DNA of 64,000 bases from Dissophora ornata (GCA_025201705.1 MU616582.1:1-64000); one strand, 5' to 3'. Numbered from the stretch's first letter, positions 34,086-46,355 are shown. Notes: generated by a model not told the origin, from the letters alone. Made by a program: numbers and translations.

Positions 34086-35593
34086 ATGGGTCAACTCGAA
34101 GTTAGCTGCTTTGCCCAAGGGAGCAACAACGTACTCTATGCCCTGTCGTTCGGCTATGACCTCTCCGTCAAATCCGGCAACAACAGCGTGGCTATCTTGC
34201 TACAGTCCAATGCCTCCCCCTCCGGCCCGAATACTCTGACTTGGCAAGCTGTTAGCACGATTCGCCAGAGTGAACTCTTTTCGTTTCTTGACAACCTTAA
34301 CCTCCAGTGCAGCGTCGACCCCAATGGCTCGTTCCTCGCCTGGTCCTACAACGCCTATACACTAGGAGCGGCCGCTGGAGCTTCACCGCGTCCAGGTGGA
34401 TTCCGTTACGACCCCACTTTGTCCACATCCTCCGCCACCACGACGGGGAAGGGCGGGTGGGCAAATGTTGACACCCCGCTCAACTATACCTGGACTTCTT
34501 CTTCTGCGGGAGGTGATCTCTTTTACCTGAGCAATGGCAACAACTACAACTTTTATCACGCATACATCCCCGGCGCTGTGGGCGCGTCGTTCGACATTGG
34601 CGTTTTGAACAAAACAGTGACCCCCAATTTAATGGTGAACTCTGCCACAAAATGGTCTGTCCTTGTAAGTTAGCCTCAGCGCTCTCTCAGTTGAATCATT
34701 GTACTTTGAATGATTTTCCGTTTTAAATCTTGACAGGTTTGCAGTTTGGAGACTAAGCCTACTTGTTCATTTTGATACCTTTCCATCTTTTCCCACCTGT
34801 CCGTTGTTGCAACTCGTTTCATCATAGTCTACCATCGCAGGTGTCAACGGCATGAAAACCAGTGCAACCAAAATGTTTGTCTGGGGATCTGCTGGTAACT
34901 CGAGTAGCTTGTTCGGCTCGGCAAACCTTCCTTCGAGCGGTCCTTTGCCAACGTCTGCACCCTCGTTACAACTTGACAACTATACTACCCCTGTCACAGG
35001 TTGCTTGGGCCCTCAGGCATTTAATGACCAGTTCTACAAGTACTGCGTAGTTAATGTAAGTCTTCCCATAACCTGGCTAGGAGAATTTGGTGTTTATCAT
35101 TCGGTTTTATAGTGAATGTCTTTCTCAACTTTTCTTTCTTCTTTCACTGTAGCAACAACACGGCCAAGCAGACCAACTTTACGTCTGGGATGGCTCTGAG
35201 GCTTTGAGCCCCATCAGTATGTCTCAGTTACCTCTCAAGGACCAGTACACGTCTGCTGTCACTGGCGTGTTTGGTGACTCGTCCACGACTTATATGTTGG
35301 TTCAGTCTGGCAAACTTTCAACCCAGGATGGTTCAGCTGGCAGTTACATGCTCATGGCCTTGGCACTTTCGGGCTCCGCTGCAGGATCTGTATTGAATGT
35401 CCCCAATAACATTACAGTGTCTGAGAATCTTACCTTTTACGCCACCCAGGGAGAGGCAGGAGGAGGAGGAGGAGGATCGGGGGTAAAACTTAGTAATTGG
35501 CTCCCTGGCGTTTGCGTCGGTCTCGTTGTGCTTTGTTTCTGTTATGGTTGGTTGAAGAGCCCTACGATTAGGGGGGTTATCCTTTTCGATTAG
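34086..35593 (+). CDS. Predicted single-pass membrane protein of unknown function
   Basis: Three exons, 34086-34664, 34828-35055 and 35153-35593, join in phase 0 to about 415 residues. There is no obvious N-terminal signal peptide (MGQLEVSCFAQGSNNVLYAL). The body is rich in Ser, Gly, Asn and aromatics with several N-glycosylation-like sequons. A Gly run (about residues 375-381) leads into one hydrophobic segment, NWLPGVCVGLVVLCFCYGWL, near the C-terminus, consistent with a membrane anchor. Repeated LYVWDG/FVWGSAG motifs hint at a beta-rich fold. I do not recognise the family. Confidence 0.75.
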
Positions 35594-36549
35594 GCCGCCC
35601 ATCGCGTTTTGGGTTGAGGTGGATCTGGATTACGATTTTTTTCTTCTCTTTCCCACCTCTTCCCGGTCCAGACTTTGATCACATACGCACAGCATTTCTT
35701 CTAGCTTCCTTATTAAAATGAGCGCGATCACTGGCACTTGTCGAATTTTCCCATGACTGACACCCCTGGCTGAAGAGGTCGTCAGCTTGGGTATCTTGTA
35801 TCTTGTTTTGTACTAGTCGCGGTATTGCACAATGATAAGTAGACTATTGATAGTCTTCTCGGCCTTGTGCTAGTTCGGAGCTGCGGCGCGATGAAGGTTG
35901 TCTAACAGCAGCGTGCACATTTATGAGTAAAGATGAGGAGAGTGACAAACATGTACCATTAACGTTGGCTGTGTGCCACGTTGCCAGCGGTTCTCAGACC
36001 GAGAGCCTTTACAACCGTGCTCAAGATGGGGCCGGCCTGGGAGAACACCGTGAAAGAGACGTGGGTATTGACTGTCATCCCGCCTACCCGCAAGAATTGA
36101 AGGATTAAATGACGGTGAGAATACTGTTTGATATCTAAGAAATACTCACTTTGAGCATTTTGCCAATGTCAGGACGCATAGATTGGTAATACCTACGCCA
36201 ACTTCCGAAGGTCCCACGCCAACGCAGCCTTGTGGCTAGACGTGAGTAAAGAGCGGCCGAACCCGAGAGTCGCGTACAAGGATCGAGGGGCGTGATGGAT
36301 GAGGATATCCAGAGCCATAGTGTATGTTCATACGGTGCTCATGAGAGGTGACTGGCACTAGAGGAAAGCCAGCAACTGTGCCAGATCAATGGTTGCGGGG
36401 TTTCAAAGCTTTACCTTGAAGATTGGCGCTAGCCGTCTTGATCCAGGCCGGACATCGCTTGCAAGAATCATCTATGATTCGGCGCATAACATAGCAGAAG
36501 ACGAGTAAAATAGGCTTTAATACCACAAGCTCAAATACGATCCTATTTC
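35594..36549. other. Intergenic, no gene seen
   Basis: Holds the 3' end of the membrane protein gene and unassigned sequence. I looked here for the missing PAZ, MID and PIWI parts of the Argonaute fragment on the minus strand and saw none. Confidence 0.5.
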
Positions 36550-36858
36550 TTAATAAACCTGTAAACTGATATCGATGGTACGCTTGTCGAACTGGAAGAC
36601 TTTCGACGAGAACATGTTCCTGCGATCATTGTAGGCAGGTTGGGCATCGTCGAAATCCGTGCTGCCATAGGTGTCGATTAGTTGCCGAAAAATCATGCGG
36701 TTCAATGCAGGAGGGACGTCAGGAATGATGGTGATATCGTAATGGCGAATGCCCATGTCAAGTAGAGATGTGATCTCGAAACAGTTGTATCTAACCGCGA
36801 CGGACTGTCCCAGTATTCCGACACCCGGGCGTCTTACAAGCGCAGCAGGCTCTGCCAT
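36550..36858 (-). pseudogene. Argonaute N-terminal domain fragment
   Basis: From MAEPAALVRRPGVGILGQSV the frame follows the Argonaute N-domain pattern: RPG.G..G..V.VR.N.F, then IRHYDITIIPDVPPALNRMI, then PAYNDRRNMFSSKVFQF and DKRTIDISLQ. It stops 4-5 codons later at TAA. The L1, PAZ, MID and PIWI parts are absent from the neighbouring sequence. A donor CAG|GTTTAT at the very end could start a long intron, but nothing matching follows in the next kilobase. It is probably a truncated duplicate of an RNA-silencing gene. A longer in-frame start (MNTLKALTYI) exists 24 codons upstream. Confidence 0.75.
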
Positions 36859-37791
36859 AGTGGGGAACTTTGGGGGTTGAAGCGGTTGGATGGGATAGAT
36901 GTATGTCAAAGCCTTTAACGTGTTCATCACTCTCTTCTGAGGACCGATGACATTTCACCTTGCAGACCACCCACAAATACACATGCTCACGCGTCAGGCT
37001 GTTATCCCCCTTCCTCGTTCTCGGGTCCCACGCGTCCCAGAGGACAAATTGCTCCGTGGAGTCACAGCTTCATGAGTCATGACGCTTTTGTCCTGTCGGT
37101 AGACCGTCAATTGACGCGCTCTAGGTGTCTATTGGATAAATGGTAAAGTACTCCAGAGCATGCTCTTTTGGCAACGCATTAGCACTGAATGCATGTTCAG
37201 AGTCGCAGAGATATGTGTCCAATACTCTCTCTGCTTGCGATGGTTTTATTGTTCCTGAAAATCACGTCAATACTTTCTCCTCAAAAGAGCCATTGGCCCT
37301 TCGATAACATGCCTATGGTATAGAAACCATATCTAGGATACGAGATATGCCACCTTCCTTCTATCTCTTTACGTCTCTTCGCAGTTCTGATCCCAGCAAG
37401 TCTAGAGGAATATCCGAGGCAAATGTTCAAAAGGGCCCGTGTCGACCAGAAGGATGTCCCAGGTTCAAGTCAGGGACGACAACTGATAAGTCTGATGTTA
37501 CCTTTGATGCCGATAACTTGGACGGACAGGCTCATCCCTCTCTTATTGAATACGAGAAAGGAAGGCTAGCAGGTCCTTGCACATCGTCTCAAGAGCCATT
37601 TCGTTGTTGGTGTTTGTTGCATGCATCCATCGCGTCACGCGCGGAACTTTAAGGGGCATCTCTCCATTCCTTCAAAATTGATCCGCCCACAAGTTCTTCC
37701 TTTTTCTTTCAACAGCCTTTTTTTTCTTTCCTCTCTATTCTCCACTACCACCAAGCTCTCATCCACTCTTTCGAAAAAAAAAAACCTCACC
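36859..37791. promoter_or_regulatory. 14-3-3 upstream region
   Basis: No supported gene. A pyrimidine-rich leader (37690-37780) precedes the 14-3-3 start. One ACGCGT hexamer lies near 37029. Confidence 0.5.
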
Positions 37792-39716
37792 ATGACTGAC
37801 ACTACCCACTCCCGCGAAGACCACGTCTACCTCGCCAAGCTCGCCGAGCAGGCTGAGCGTTATGAAGGTAATTGTTAACGAGAACAGATCTCCTACATAT
37901 CTCAACGCCACCCTTGCCGCTTCTTACTACGCGCACCCCCACACGCGCACCAAGCGCGATATAACGAGCCGACAGTCAACTCTATAAGCTATGAGTGTCT
38001 TTTGTTGTTCACATCTTATACTGCGGCGTCATGTTCCTCGACAACGCTCGGGGCGAAGAGCGGGAGTTTGGTTTCAGTCTTACTGTATCGCAGTCTGTTC
38101 CTGTATGTTTTCTGCGCTCCTCGAGGCTATTTGCAATGAAATTGTATAGCTTTTATTCAGGCTTTTGAAAGGAGTGTTGGATGAGTGCTGCAACGGAATG
38201 AAAGGGGGTAGCTCCACGATAGGACTTTGGGTCGCGTCGATGACAAGGCAGCTGCTGCGACTGGGAGATTGGCCTGCGTTAATAGTTTATGTCGTCTCAT
38301 CTACGACCTGTCAAATGAGCGAGTCTCCACCTCCTGTTCTTCACCTTCTGTCTACCCTCACGTTCTTTTCATAGTCATTGTCTGTTGCAGCCTCGCGGTC
38401 AGCTGTTTCCGTTCCACTGTCCCCTTTCCCCCTCCACTTTTTCTTTCCGTCAGAGTTCACGTCACATTTTCTTTTTGACTTATCGCATGGAGGAAACCTC
38501 ACCTGTGTGCGTGTGATTGTGCGTGTGGCGATAGGACGTGATAGGACACGACATTTTTTTTTTCCTGTCTGTGTTGTCTGTGTGTATGTGATATGTGCTA
38601 TTGAGTTGTATGCGTGTGTTTGTGTGTGTTTCCATTGGCTTCTATTCGTTCGTCACAAGGGGGAGGGGCACCTGCAGACACAAGCGAAAAAGCGAACGGG
38701 GGAAGCGGAATGAGGCACACGGGAGATAGAGAGCAAAAGCGAGTTGAGTCGAGCACCTGTGCACTGCTCTAGGGTGGTTAGTGCTGGTGCCCAACGCAGG
38801 AACCAAAGGCAGCGAATTAGTCAGTAATCGCAACACATTACTCACATCTCGGTTTCTCTGCATGTGGAATCGACCTTCATGTAGAGATGGTCAAGAACAT
38901 GAAGGAGGTTGCCTTTGCCAACACGGAGCTGTCGGTCGAGGAGCGCAACCTCCTCTCAGTCGCCTACAAGAACGTCATCGGTGCCCGCCGTGCCTCGTGG
39001 CGTATCGTCTCGTCGATTGAGCAGAAGGAGGAGTCCAAGGGCTCGGATGCCAACGTCGCGATGATCAAGACGTACCGCACCAAGATCGAGGAGGAGCTCG
39101 CTGAGATCTGCAACGACATCCTCAATGTCCTGGAGAAGAACTTGATCCCTGCCGCAGTCCTTGGAGAGTCCAAGGTCTTTTACCACAAGATGATGGGCGA
39201 CTACCACCGCTACCTCGCCGAGTTTGCTACTGGTGACAAGCGCAAGGAGGCTGCCGACAAGTCGCTGGAGGCATACAAGGCCGCCAGCGAGGTCGCCATC
39301 ACGGAGTTGCCCCCCACTCACCCCATCCGCCTCGGATTGGCCCTCAACTTCTCTGTGTTCTACTATGAGATCTTGAACTCACCCGACCGCGCTTGCCACT
39401 TGGCTAAGCAGGCTTTTGATGACGCCATTGCCGAGTTGGATACCCTGAGCGAGGAGAGCTACAAGGACTCGACGTTGATCATGCAGCTGTTGAGAGACAA
39501 CTTGACCTTGTGGACCTCTGACATGCAGGAAGGTACAGTTTCAATTGACTCTGTTTACATTCGTATAACTCTTTGTGTTGTTCGTTGCATTACGGAATCT
39601 GACATTATCCTCATTAATCTCCACATAATCAAACAACCTGGCATGGAAAAAATCTGCCAACAGCCTCTGCAAACCAGCCAGAGTCCACAGAGGGTGCCCG
39701 TGAGCCTGAAGCTTAG
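37792..39716 (+). CDS. 14-3-3 family protein
   Basis: Exons 37792-37867, 38885-39532 and 39682-39716 give 252 residues, the usual 14-3-3 length. The sequence shows [20 protein letters not shown] (split by intron 1), [64 protein letters not shown] and [12 protein letters not shown], all hallmark segments including the phosphopeptide-binding Lys/Arg/Tyr. The short last exon adds the acidic tail [11 protein letters not shown]. These dimeric proteins bind phosphorylated Ser/Thr ligands in the cytoplasm and nucleus. Intron 1 is 1017 bp, much longer than other introns here, with GT-rich sequence near 38500-38640, and may hold regulatory sites. Confidence 0.98.
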
Positions 39717-40600
39717 ACATATTCCGTCCTCTCTCCCTCTTCTATCCGAACAACGTCGCCCAGAAAGAACACATTCGCATGCTAATAAAGCAAAAGATGA
39801 ACATTTTTTAATAGTCCCACGACTCACAGTTTGAACGTTTGTGCATGGGCATAAATCCATTGGAAACAACCGCAAAGCTGCGTCTCAGAGTCGCAGACAT
39901 ACTACAGGGGGTCCTGTTTTGGTCACTTGCTTTTTCTTTTTTGTCAATCAACAAAAGCTTAAAAGCTGCGTGCTTCTCTTCTCCATGCATGAGATTCGCA
40001 AAGCGCTTGCTTTCGCCCCATATTGACAGTGAGTCCTGGATCAGAAGCGGCGTGTCCGATGACTTTAGCGTCCAGGAGGAGCTGCTGCGGCGGAAGATGC
40101 AACGAGGATAATTGGGTCGACTTTATACTTTCCGCAAGCTCTTGAGGGCCATCAGCAAACACAGAAGTGAGAGAAGTGAAGGACATATCCCAGCTTCGCG
40201 TCGCGTTAACTCACATGGGAAAGAGGATATGCGTCTCAGCAGATACTGTCGCAAGGAAATTGGAGTCCATGTCAGTCGAGCTCCGTTTTCCCCAAGGTCA
40301 TTTGCATCATGAGCGGAAAGCTCAAGGCTCCCGGGAGGAGCGACTCTCCTAATGTCAATCTGCCATCTGAGGATATTTTCATTAGACCAAGAGATCCCTA
40401 TTCTACCACTGCAATTGCGATTTGCTGGTGCCTCACACCTCCTTTCCTTCGACCACCAAACTTTCCTTCATTCAGCTGGCGCCACCGTACCACCAGCCTG
40501 CACTATCTATACCAACAACGCTAGTCCTCAAGAAGTGGGTTTATCGGACCATGACGAGATTCATAAAGTCACCGTCTGCATGTGTGAGCTGAGGACTAGT
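39717..40600. other. Intergenic between convergent genes
   Basis: 3' flanks of 14-3-3 and the methyltransferase gene. No convincing coding sequence or repeat. Confidence 0.5.
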
Positions 40601-41484
40601 CTACGACTTGTAAATGTAATAGTGATGTTCTGATCCTCCGTGAACTAGGTACTGGGCCAACTCAGGGATTTCCCATCGCATCGATAGCACGGTCTTTTGC
40701 TGCTCTTTGACAGCTTCTAGCAAAAGTGGGGCCAGCTTTGACAGGGCCTCGGGAAGTAAATACACGAATAGATGTGAAGAGTCTTGTATGAGCTCTCTCA
40801 TTGTCGCAGGCGCATTTGCTGCTAGAGTGGGAGGCGTCATAATTGAGGCCAGAGGATCGTCCTTGGTAATCAAGTCGCCGTGATATAACTCTATCCGTGA
40901 CAAGATCGCGTTACAGTTGTCATCATTGACGAGACCGCCGCTGTTATCCAGGAGGATCTTGTCTTTAGCAGCTTCGAGCAAGGGTCTGTCAAGATCCACG
41001 CCAATGGCGCGCGCAAGTTGCGAGCGCGGAAAGGTCTTGAGAGCCTGGATCAAGACGAGTCCATCGCCACATCCGAGATCGAGAAGCGATGAGTTTGGAG
41101 TGCAGAATTCGACGAGACGGAAGAGGTTGCTAAGGATGTCTTGAGGAGTAGGGCGAAAGGGGGAAACAAACCCGCCAGCCCTGGAATATCAAAGACATGT
41201 ATGTGTTAAAAAGAAACTCTCTATACCCGTTCTCACATACACAGAGGAATGGTTGGGCGTTTATGTAGTTACCAATCGAACGAAAAGAGTCGCGTTGCCT
41301 TTGAATTTGTCTCGCTGAGAAGATCTGGGTTATTCTTGTATCGGTCGTATTCCTCATCCTGTTGTTCCTCCTGTATTCCTTCTTGCTGTTGTTGATGTGT
41401 ACCAGCGTTATCGCGCACATGGAGTGGCACTTTGATTTCTGCAGTCTCCTGTGGTTCTTGTGCATGATTCTCTTTCTGGTTCAT
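40601..41484 (-). CDS. Class I SAM-dependent methyltransferase
   Basis: Two exons, 41273-41484 and 40601-41180, about 263 residues. The N-terminus is Gln/Glu-rich. After a FSFDW motif the protein reads AGGFVSPFRPTPQDILSNLF, then the SAM-binding motif I SLLDLGCGDGLVLIQAL, an acidic loop AIGVDLDRPLLEAAKDKI, and the post-motifs IELYHGDLI and LFVYLLPEALSKLAPLLLEA. This is a Rossmann-fold methyltransferase. The YLLPE pattern is reminiscent of protein-lysine methyltransferases of the FAM173/ATPSCKMT type, but the substrate is not established. The Trp codon of FDW is split by the intron, which supports the join. Confidence 0.88.
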
Positions 41485-41653
41485 TTTCACAAGTGAGGGT
41501 GTTTTGTTGAAATGGTTGATGAATGTAATGGTGAAATGGCTGATTCCTCGTGTGCGCGTATTTTTTTTTTAGTTGCAAATTTGTTTGCAATTTCGTGAAT
41601 GATGTAGGAAAAAAAAAAAGTATTTTTTTTATTTGTTTGGTTGAGAACACGAT

Positions 41654-43315
41654 TTACTTGACTGCCACCGTCTGGGCAGTCGTCTTCTCTGGCCTGTTCT
41701 GTGTAGGCTTGCGGGCGCTATTAGCGCGTCCGGCGCGGCTGCTTCCTCCCTGCTGCTGTTGTCCATGTCCATTAGTTGCAGCTGCATTGTGGTGCTGTTG
41801 ATTAAAAGGGCGACCTCCGTTCTGAGGTCCATTATTGTTGTTCTGGTTGTTGTTGTTACGGCGGCGCTCCTCTGCCAACACGGTCTCGTTTCCTACGGTC
41901 ACAACGTTCTGCTTCAATGCCGCATGCATCGCCTCAGGTGTTGTGAAATCCAAGAATGCACAGTTCTTCTTTTGTGTAAAATCCAAGTGCTTCACCGTTC
42001 CAAACGTCGAGAACGCCTCACGCAACTGTAGCAGGGACATTTTCTCCGTCACGTTCTTGATGTAGATCGAGTGGAACTCCTCGCGTGGTCTTGAGCCACC
42101 TTGGGGCCTGTTGCCGGTCTGATTCTGGGGCTGGGCCTGCTGAGGTTGGGTCTGCTGAGGCTGGGTCTGAGGCTTGGGAGCGGCCGGGGCAACGTTCGCG
42201 GTCGCAGCTTTGGCAGGCGCAACATGCGATCCCGATGGGTTCGGGTTGCCGGCTACCAAGTTGGCCCACGTCTTGGGTTTGGGGGGCTGTGTTGGTGCCA
42301 CTGGAGCTGGGACAGCAGCAGGGGCGGCGGGGGTAGACTCAACGGTCTCGGTCTGGGCAACAAGCACCACCGCTGCCTTGATAGGTTCAATGACCTCCTG
42401 CTTCTCGATCGGCTCTTCGTCCGCCTTGACCTCCTTCTTAGTCTCAGCCTTCTTTTCGGTCTTCTTTTCAGCCTTCTTCTCCTCAACCTTCTTCTCCTCG
42501 TCTGCGGCAACGGTAGCGACGGGTTTCTCCTCCACAATCTCAGAGTTGAGTGTGGTGATCTCTTCCTCAGCAGGCTCAGGTGCACGGATCTCGTCCTCAG
42601 CGGCCTCTTCAATGACGAGGACCACAGTCTCTGTATCTTCGGTGTGCTGCTCTTCATACGTCTCCATGACATCCTCGGTCTCCTCGACATATTCCTCTTC
42701 ATCCTCCGTGTCGTCCTTGAGATAGCGGAAAATGTCGTTGAGAACAAAGTAGCCGTTGGGCTGCTCTGCCAAGAAGAATGTCTGCACAAACTTTTGGGCA
42801 AGACCACCCCTGTTGGACATCTCTCCAAGTACCTGGATCACAATTCCTTCGTTGATAGAGGCCTGGCTGTCGATGTTGCTCACAAGAACCCTGCAGTCTT
42901 CAAAGTCAAGCTCAAGGATCTTGGCACGGATGTTCTACATGCACAAAGTCCAAGGGAGTCGAAACATTTAGTTCAGAAGTGGTCAGGAGGGACAGAGCAG
43001 TGGTACAGCACATGAAACATGGCACAAGATCGTGCTCATAGATCACCGCACAACACACGAGCTGCAACAGACGTCTCCGATATATTGGAACAAGGGAAAA
43101 GAGTTCGTCTGCAAGGCGCTTACCGGTAGACCCTTGCAGGTGTCCACGTCCCCGCCCTGGATGCCATGGCTCATGGCCGACTTTTTGTTGTAGAAGAGGT
43201 GGAGGCGCGAAGGGTCCTTGTTGAGGAAAGTGTAGTACTCGTGAGCGAACGCCACACCGACCTCGGTGGGGTCCTTGACATCGGGATTGGTAGGGTTGGC
43301 AGTGGGTGCGGTCAT
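41654..43315 (-). CDS. G3BP-like protein with NTF2 and RRM domains
   Basis: Exons 43124-43315 and 41654-42934 give about 490 residues. The N-terminus is an NTF2-like domain (VGVAFAHEYYTFLNKDPSRL, YNKKSAMSHG, continuing in exon 2 as AKILELDFEDCRVLVSNIDS and QTFFLAEQPNGYFVLNDIFR). A long acidic and Lys/Glu-rich linker follows, then Pro/Gln-rich sequence. An RRM (about residues 350-420) reads SIYIKNVTEKMSLLQLREAF and NCAFLDFTTPEAMHAAL. The tail is Asn/Gln/Gly/Arg-rich. This matches G3BP/Rasputin, fission yeast Nxt3 and yeast Bre5: RNA-binding proteins of stress granules that also partner the Ubp3/USP10 deubiquitinase. It shares a 900-bp divergent upstream region with MGR2. Confidence 0.93.
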
Positions 43316-44215
43316 TGTATGTGCGGCTATGGATGTGTATTGCTGTTGCTGCTGCTAGTGATTGAGAAGATGAAAGTGAAGAAAATGGTAAGCGGATTGA
43401 ATACGACACCTTTCTTTTCTGCATGTGCCTTGAGTCATGCCTGGCCTTAATGATCAGTGGGCGCACAGGCACAAACAAGTCCAGCTTCTGCTCAGTCTTC
43501 ATGCAACAGTCTCCTCCCATGCAACTCTTGACACTCTCTGGCATCCGAGCCAGGAAAGAGCCAGTTGGAGATGCAGAGTGTAGGCGTGCGCAAGTAAAGG
43601 TTGAGGCATGCCATGCTTCGTGTGTGATCGATCCACGGTGAGCCCGATGAGTTCACAGGTCAAGTGCTAGACCAGATCCTCATAAGATCTATCCTGCGAA
43701 GATTGTTTCATTGCTCCTGAATCTTACCTGAGGGTGGACCAAAAAGGAGCCAGCGATTAGAGAGAAAACAAAGGAAGGAAAGAAGGATGGTTGCTGATGA
43801 GGAGGGGGGGAAAAGAAAAAAAAAATCGAAAACGCGTCCTTTATATAAGTTTGTCGCCATCGAGATGGATTCCACATTGCTTATTTTATTGGGTGACTGG
43901 AGCTGCTCAGCGCTCTGCCCTTGCACAATGCCGTGAACACCACACATCGCAGGCGAGGTGGGCCCCTCGTAGAATACCATCCATCTTATTGGCCATGATA
44001 CGTTGCTGGTGTAGTCAGTCTGAGGGGTTCTTTCTGGCGGGGCATGACGCACGTGCACGGTGCCTCCCCCTCCCCCTCCCTTCGGTGTGCGGTCACGTTT
44101 GTTCGCGCTCATTACAATTCACGCGCCCGGTTGTTGATCCTCACTTCTTCTCCACACATCTAATCGTAAACGACACCGGCACCGCTGCTCAGCAAAAACA
44201 ACATCATCAACATCA
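43316..44215. promoter_or_regulatory. Divergent promoter region of the G3BP-like and MGR2 genes
   Basis: No supported gene. A poly-A-rich run lies near 43811-43825, an ACGCGT hexamer near 43832, and a GC-rich C-tract near 44064-44080. Confidence 0.5.
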
Positions 44216-44654
44216 ATGGAGCCCTCAAAGTTTGAACGCGCCAAGGTCGGAGCCATGATGGGTGGCACTGTCGGTCTCTGCATCGGTCTTGTCATTGGCG
44301 GATTCTCAATTATCAGGTATACTGATCCGAGCTGACCTTTCTTCCCCTTTCGCATTCACATATTCATCGCTCCAAACCTGTCTTCGTGTACATGTAAATA
44401 GAAACGGTCCAGGCTCACGTGGATATGTCAACACACTCGCCCAGACGATGTTGTCGTCAACAGCCACCTTTGCCTTCTTCATGGCAGTCGGTTCAGTAAT
44501 CAGGAGCGAGGAAGCTTTGGCGATCGACTATGCATCCCTGGATCAGAACCGCGACAAGAAGAGTATTTGGGGTGGTGATATGCGCTTTAAGACCCCTCCT
44601 GTTGTCATCCTTCAGCAACAGCAGCAGCAACACCACCAACAGCGCCGGGAATAG
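44216..44654 (+). CDS. MGR2/ROMO1 mitochondrial inner-membrane protein
   Basis: Exons 44216-44316 and 44402-44654 give 117 residues. The pattern FERAKVGAMMGGTVGLCIGL, GGFSIIRNGPGSRGYVNTLA and TATFAFFMAVGSVIRSEE matches Mgr2/ROMO1: two short Gly-rich membrane hairpin helices followed by IRS(E/D). In yeast Mgr2 closes the lateral side of the TIM23 protein translocase in the inner membrane. An Arg codon (AG|A) is split by the intron. The C-terminus ends in a Gln/His-rich run (LQQQQQQHHQQRRE) that looks lineage-specific. Confidence 0.93.
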
Positions 44655-44821
44655 CTTCTATGATATCTGTATCGGCGTGTGAAGAATGCAGGCACGAAAC
44701 CTTGAGGGATGCGCCCAAGCGCGTCTTTGCTCTGTAAATAAATCGATTGTTTGATAGATGAACGGAACCCTGGCGACGGTGTTTATTTGAAATATGGGAC
44801 TATGGGATTTCAGAGGCAATC

Positions 44822-45470
44822 TTGATAGGTCATCAAGCTTCCGCGGTCGCTGTGGTGGTGCAGTCTCCAGAGATATGGCCTGTTGGCTCTACAGTCCCAT
44901 GCGAAATGGTTCAGACCCCCGCACTTGAAACATACAATCCTACCACAGGTGTTGCTGGGAGACAGCGTAGCAAGACAAATGTTACACACGAGACTGCACG
45001 TACAAATCCCGCAGCGGTGGATCGACCTGATCTGGCGTTCCGCTCAATTCTGACTGTTGGGCAAAACGACTGGATATGACCTACCAATTAAGCTGGAATT
45101 GGCTGAACGTTGATAAAAAGGATGGAGGGTATAATGGATCAAGCTTCTTGTGCAATTACCTCCTCCACAGGCGTAGCATTGCTTCGAGTAGGTCTGGCGA
45201 GGCATAGGACACAGGTTGAACTCGTGACCCGCTTTCTGGCAGTTGCAACAGAAGCGTCCCTGCAGTATATATTAGTCGATTGCCACACTTACAACAGCCT
45301 TTGCTTGGATACAGCTGTATATCAACGTGTATTCCAGAATGTCCTAAGGCTAGTCGTTGCAACGTTGATCGCAATATCGCGCGACAAGTGCAGCCTCGGT
45401 GTCCACGACTTGTGTTATGAATCGTGTCCTGCGGTCGCCATAACCATTTCCCAATCCGATTCAATATGGT
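44822..45470 (-). CDS. Probable CCHC zinc-knuckle (CNBP/Gis2-like) gene, exons unresolved
   Basis: The minus strand shows zinc knuckles of the C-x2-C-x4-H-x4-C type: CFKCGGLNHFAWDC at 44891-44932 and CNCQKAGHEFNLC at about 45207-45250. A partial CYACGG follows before a GT donor, and Cys pairs (CGIC, CNIC) occur near 44960-45030. A LGHSG segment near 45340 may be a further knuckle. Knuckle-coding pieces lie in different frames separated by candidate small introns (for example GTAAGT...CTGCAG near 45255-45292), so I could not build a complete model. Such proteins bind nucleic acids and regulate translation. It may be a real gene or a decayed one. Confidence 0.5.
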
Positions 45471-46355
45471 TTTGTTATTGCGAGTCGATGTGGAGTGAAA
45501 ACCGTTTTCATGGAATGGAATGAAGTGACGCGTTTTTTTGGAGGTGGTCTACTGACCGACGGTGAAGACACATGCACCACCTTTTCTGCCTCTCCTTTGC
45601 CTCATCCATCCGAGAGAACAAAAAAAAAAAAAAAAGGCCTCTGCTCCTCACTGCCAAACTAGAAGCATCATTCCTTCCCAAATCAAGGTGAGTAGTTGAG
45701 TAGCCGCTGCTTGTCCCTCGCTGCAGAATTCAAAGCTGCGGTATGCAACGAGAGACTGCTCATTCCCTGCTCTACCTGCTCTACAATGAAGGTTGCTTGT
45801 TGTCCACCACCTGAATGGAATGCACAGCTCGCAAGAGCTCAAGGATGGGCGTGCAAGTTGGGACCTGGGAGTTGCTGACATGAGCCTTTTTTCTTTTTTT
45901 TTATTTCATGCAGTATCTTAGCACTCGAGTAGACTTCAAAGCCAGCAACCGGGACAAGTGGAAAGGTCTATCCCAAAAAGACCTCCAAGCCAAACAAGGG
46001 CCATTGCTCGACTGTCCATACCTTCAAATACCTATACTCAACCCAAGGCATTATCCATTCCACCACAGTGGCATCGTCAACACCACCCTCCTCAGCTTCC
46101 CCGGACGTGGCTTCTTCATCCCAGCAACAGCCTCCTCAGGAGCAGCAAGACGCGGCCCTTTCCGTTACACCTCCATCCGCTGTCACGCGCACTCGATTGG
46201 CAAGCCAGGTGCCGGAACTATCCTTTCGGAGCCTATCCTCACCTTCTTCGTTTACTGAGGAATCCAAACGAATTCGTCTCGAGCCATCCACTTCAGCCGC
46301 AGCACAGTCTTCGTCCTCAGGACTCCAGATATCTGCCAACGAGGTCGATACTAGT
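45471..46355. promoter_or_regulatory. GID7 upstream region and probable 5' UTR
   Basis: A canonical donor AAG|GTGAGT (45686) and acceptors at about 45913 (TGCAG) and 46067 (CCACAG) suggest a spliced leader. The Ser/Pro/Gln-rich frame open from 46068 continues into GID7 but has no ATG until 46356, so it could be UTR or a non-ATG extension. Confidence 0.5.

Noticed and set aside
42101..43015. A 304-codon plus-strand frame of Leu/Gly-rich sequence
   Set aside because: Antisense shadow of the G3BP-like acidic and Pro-rich region.
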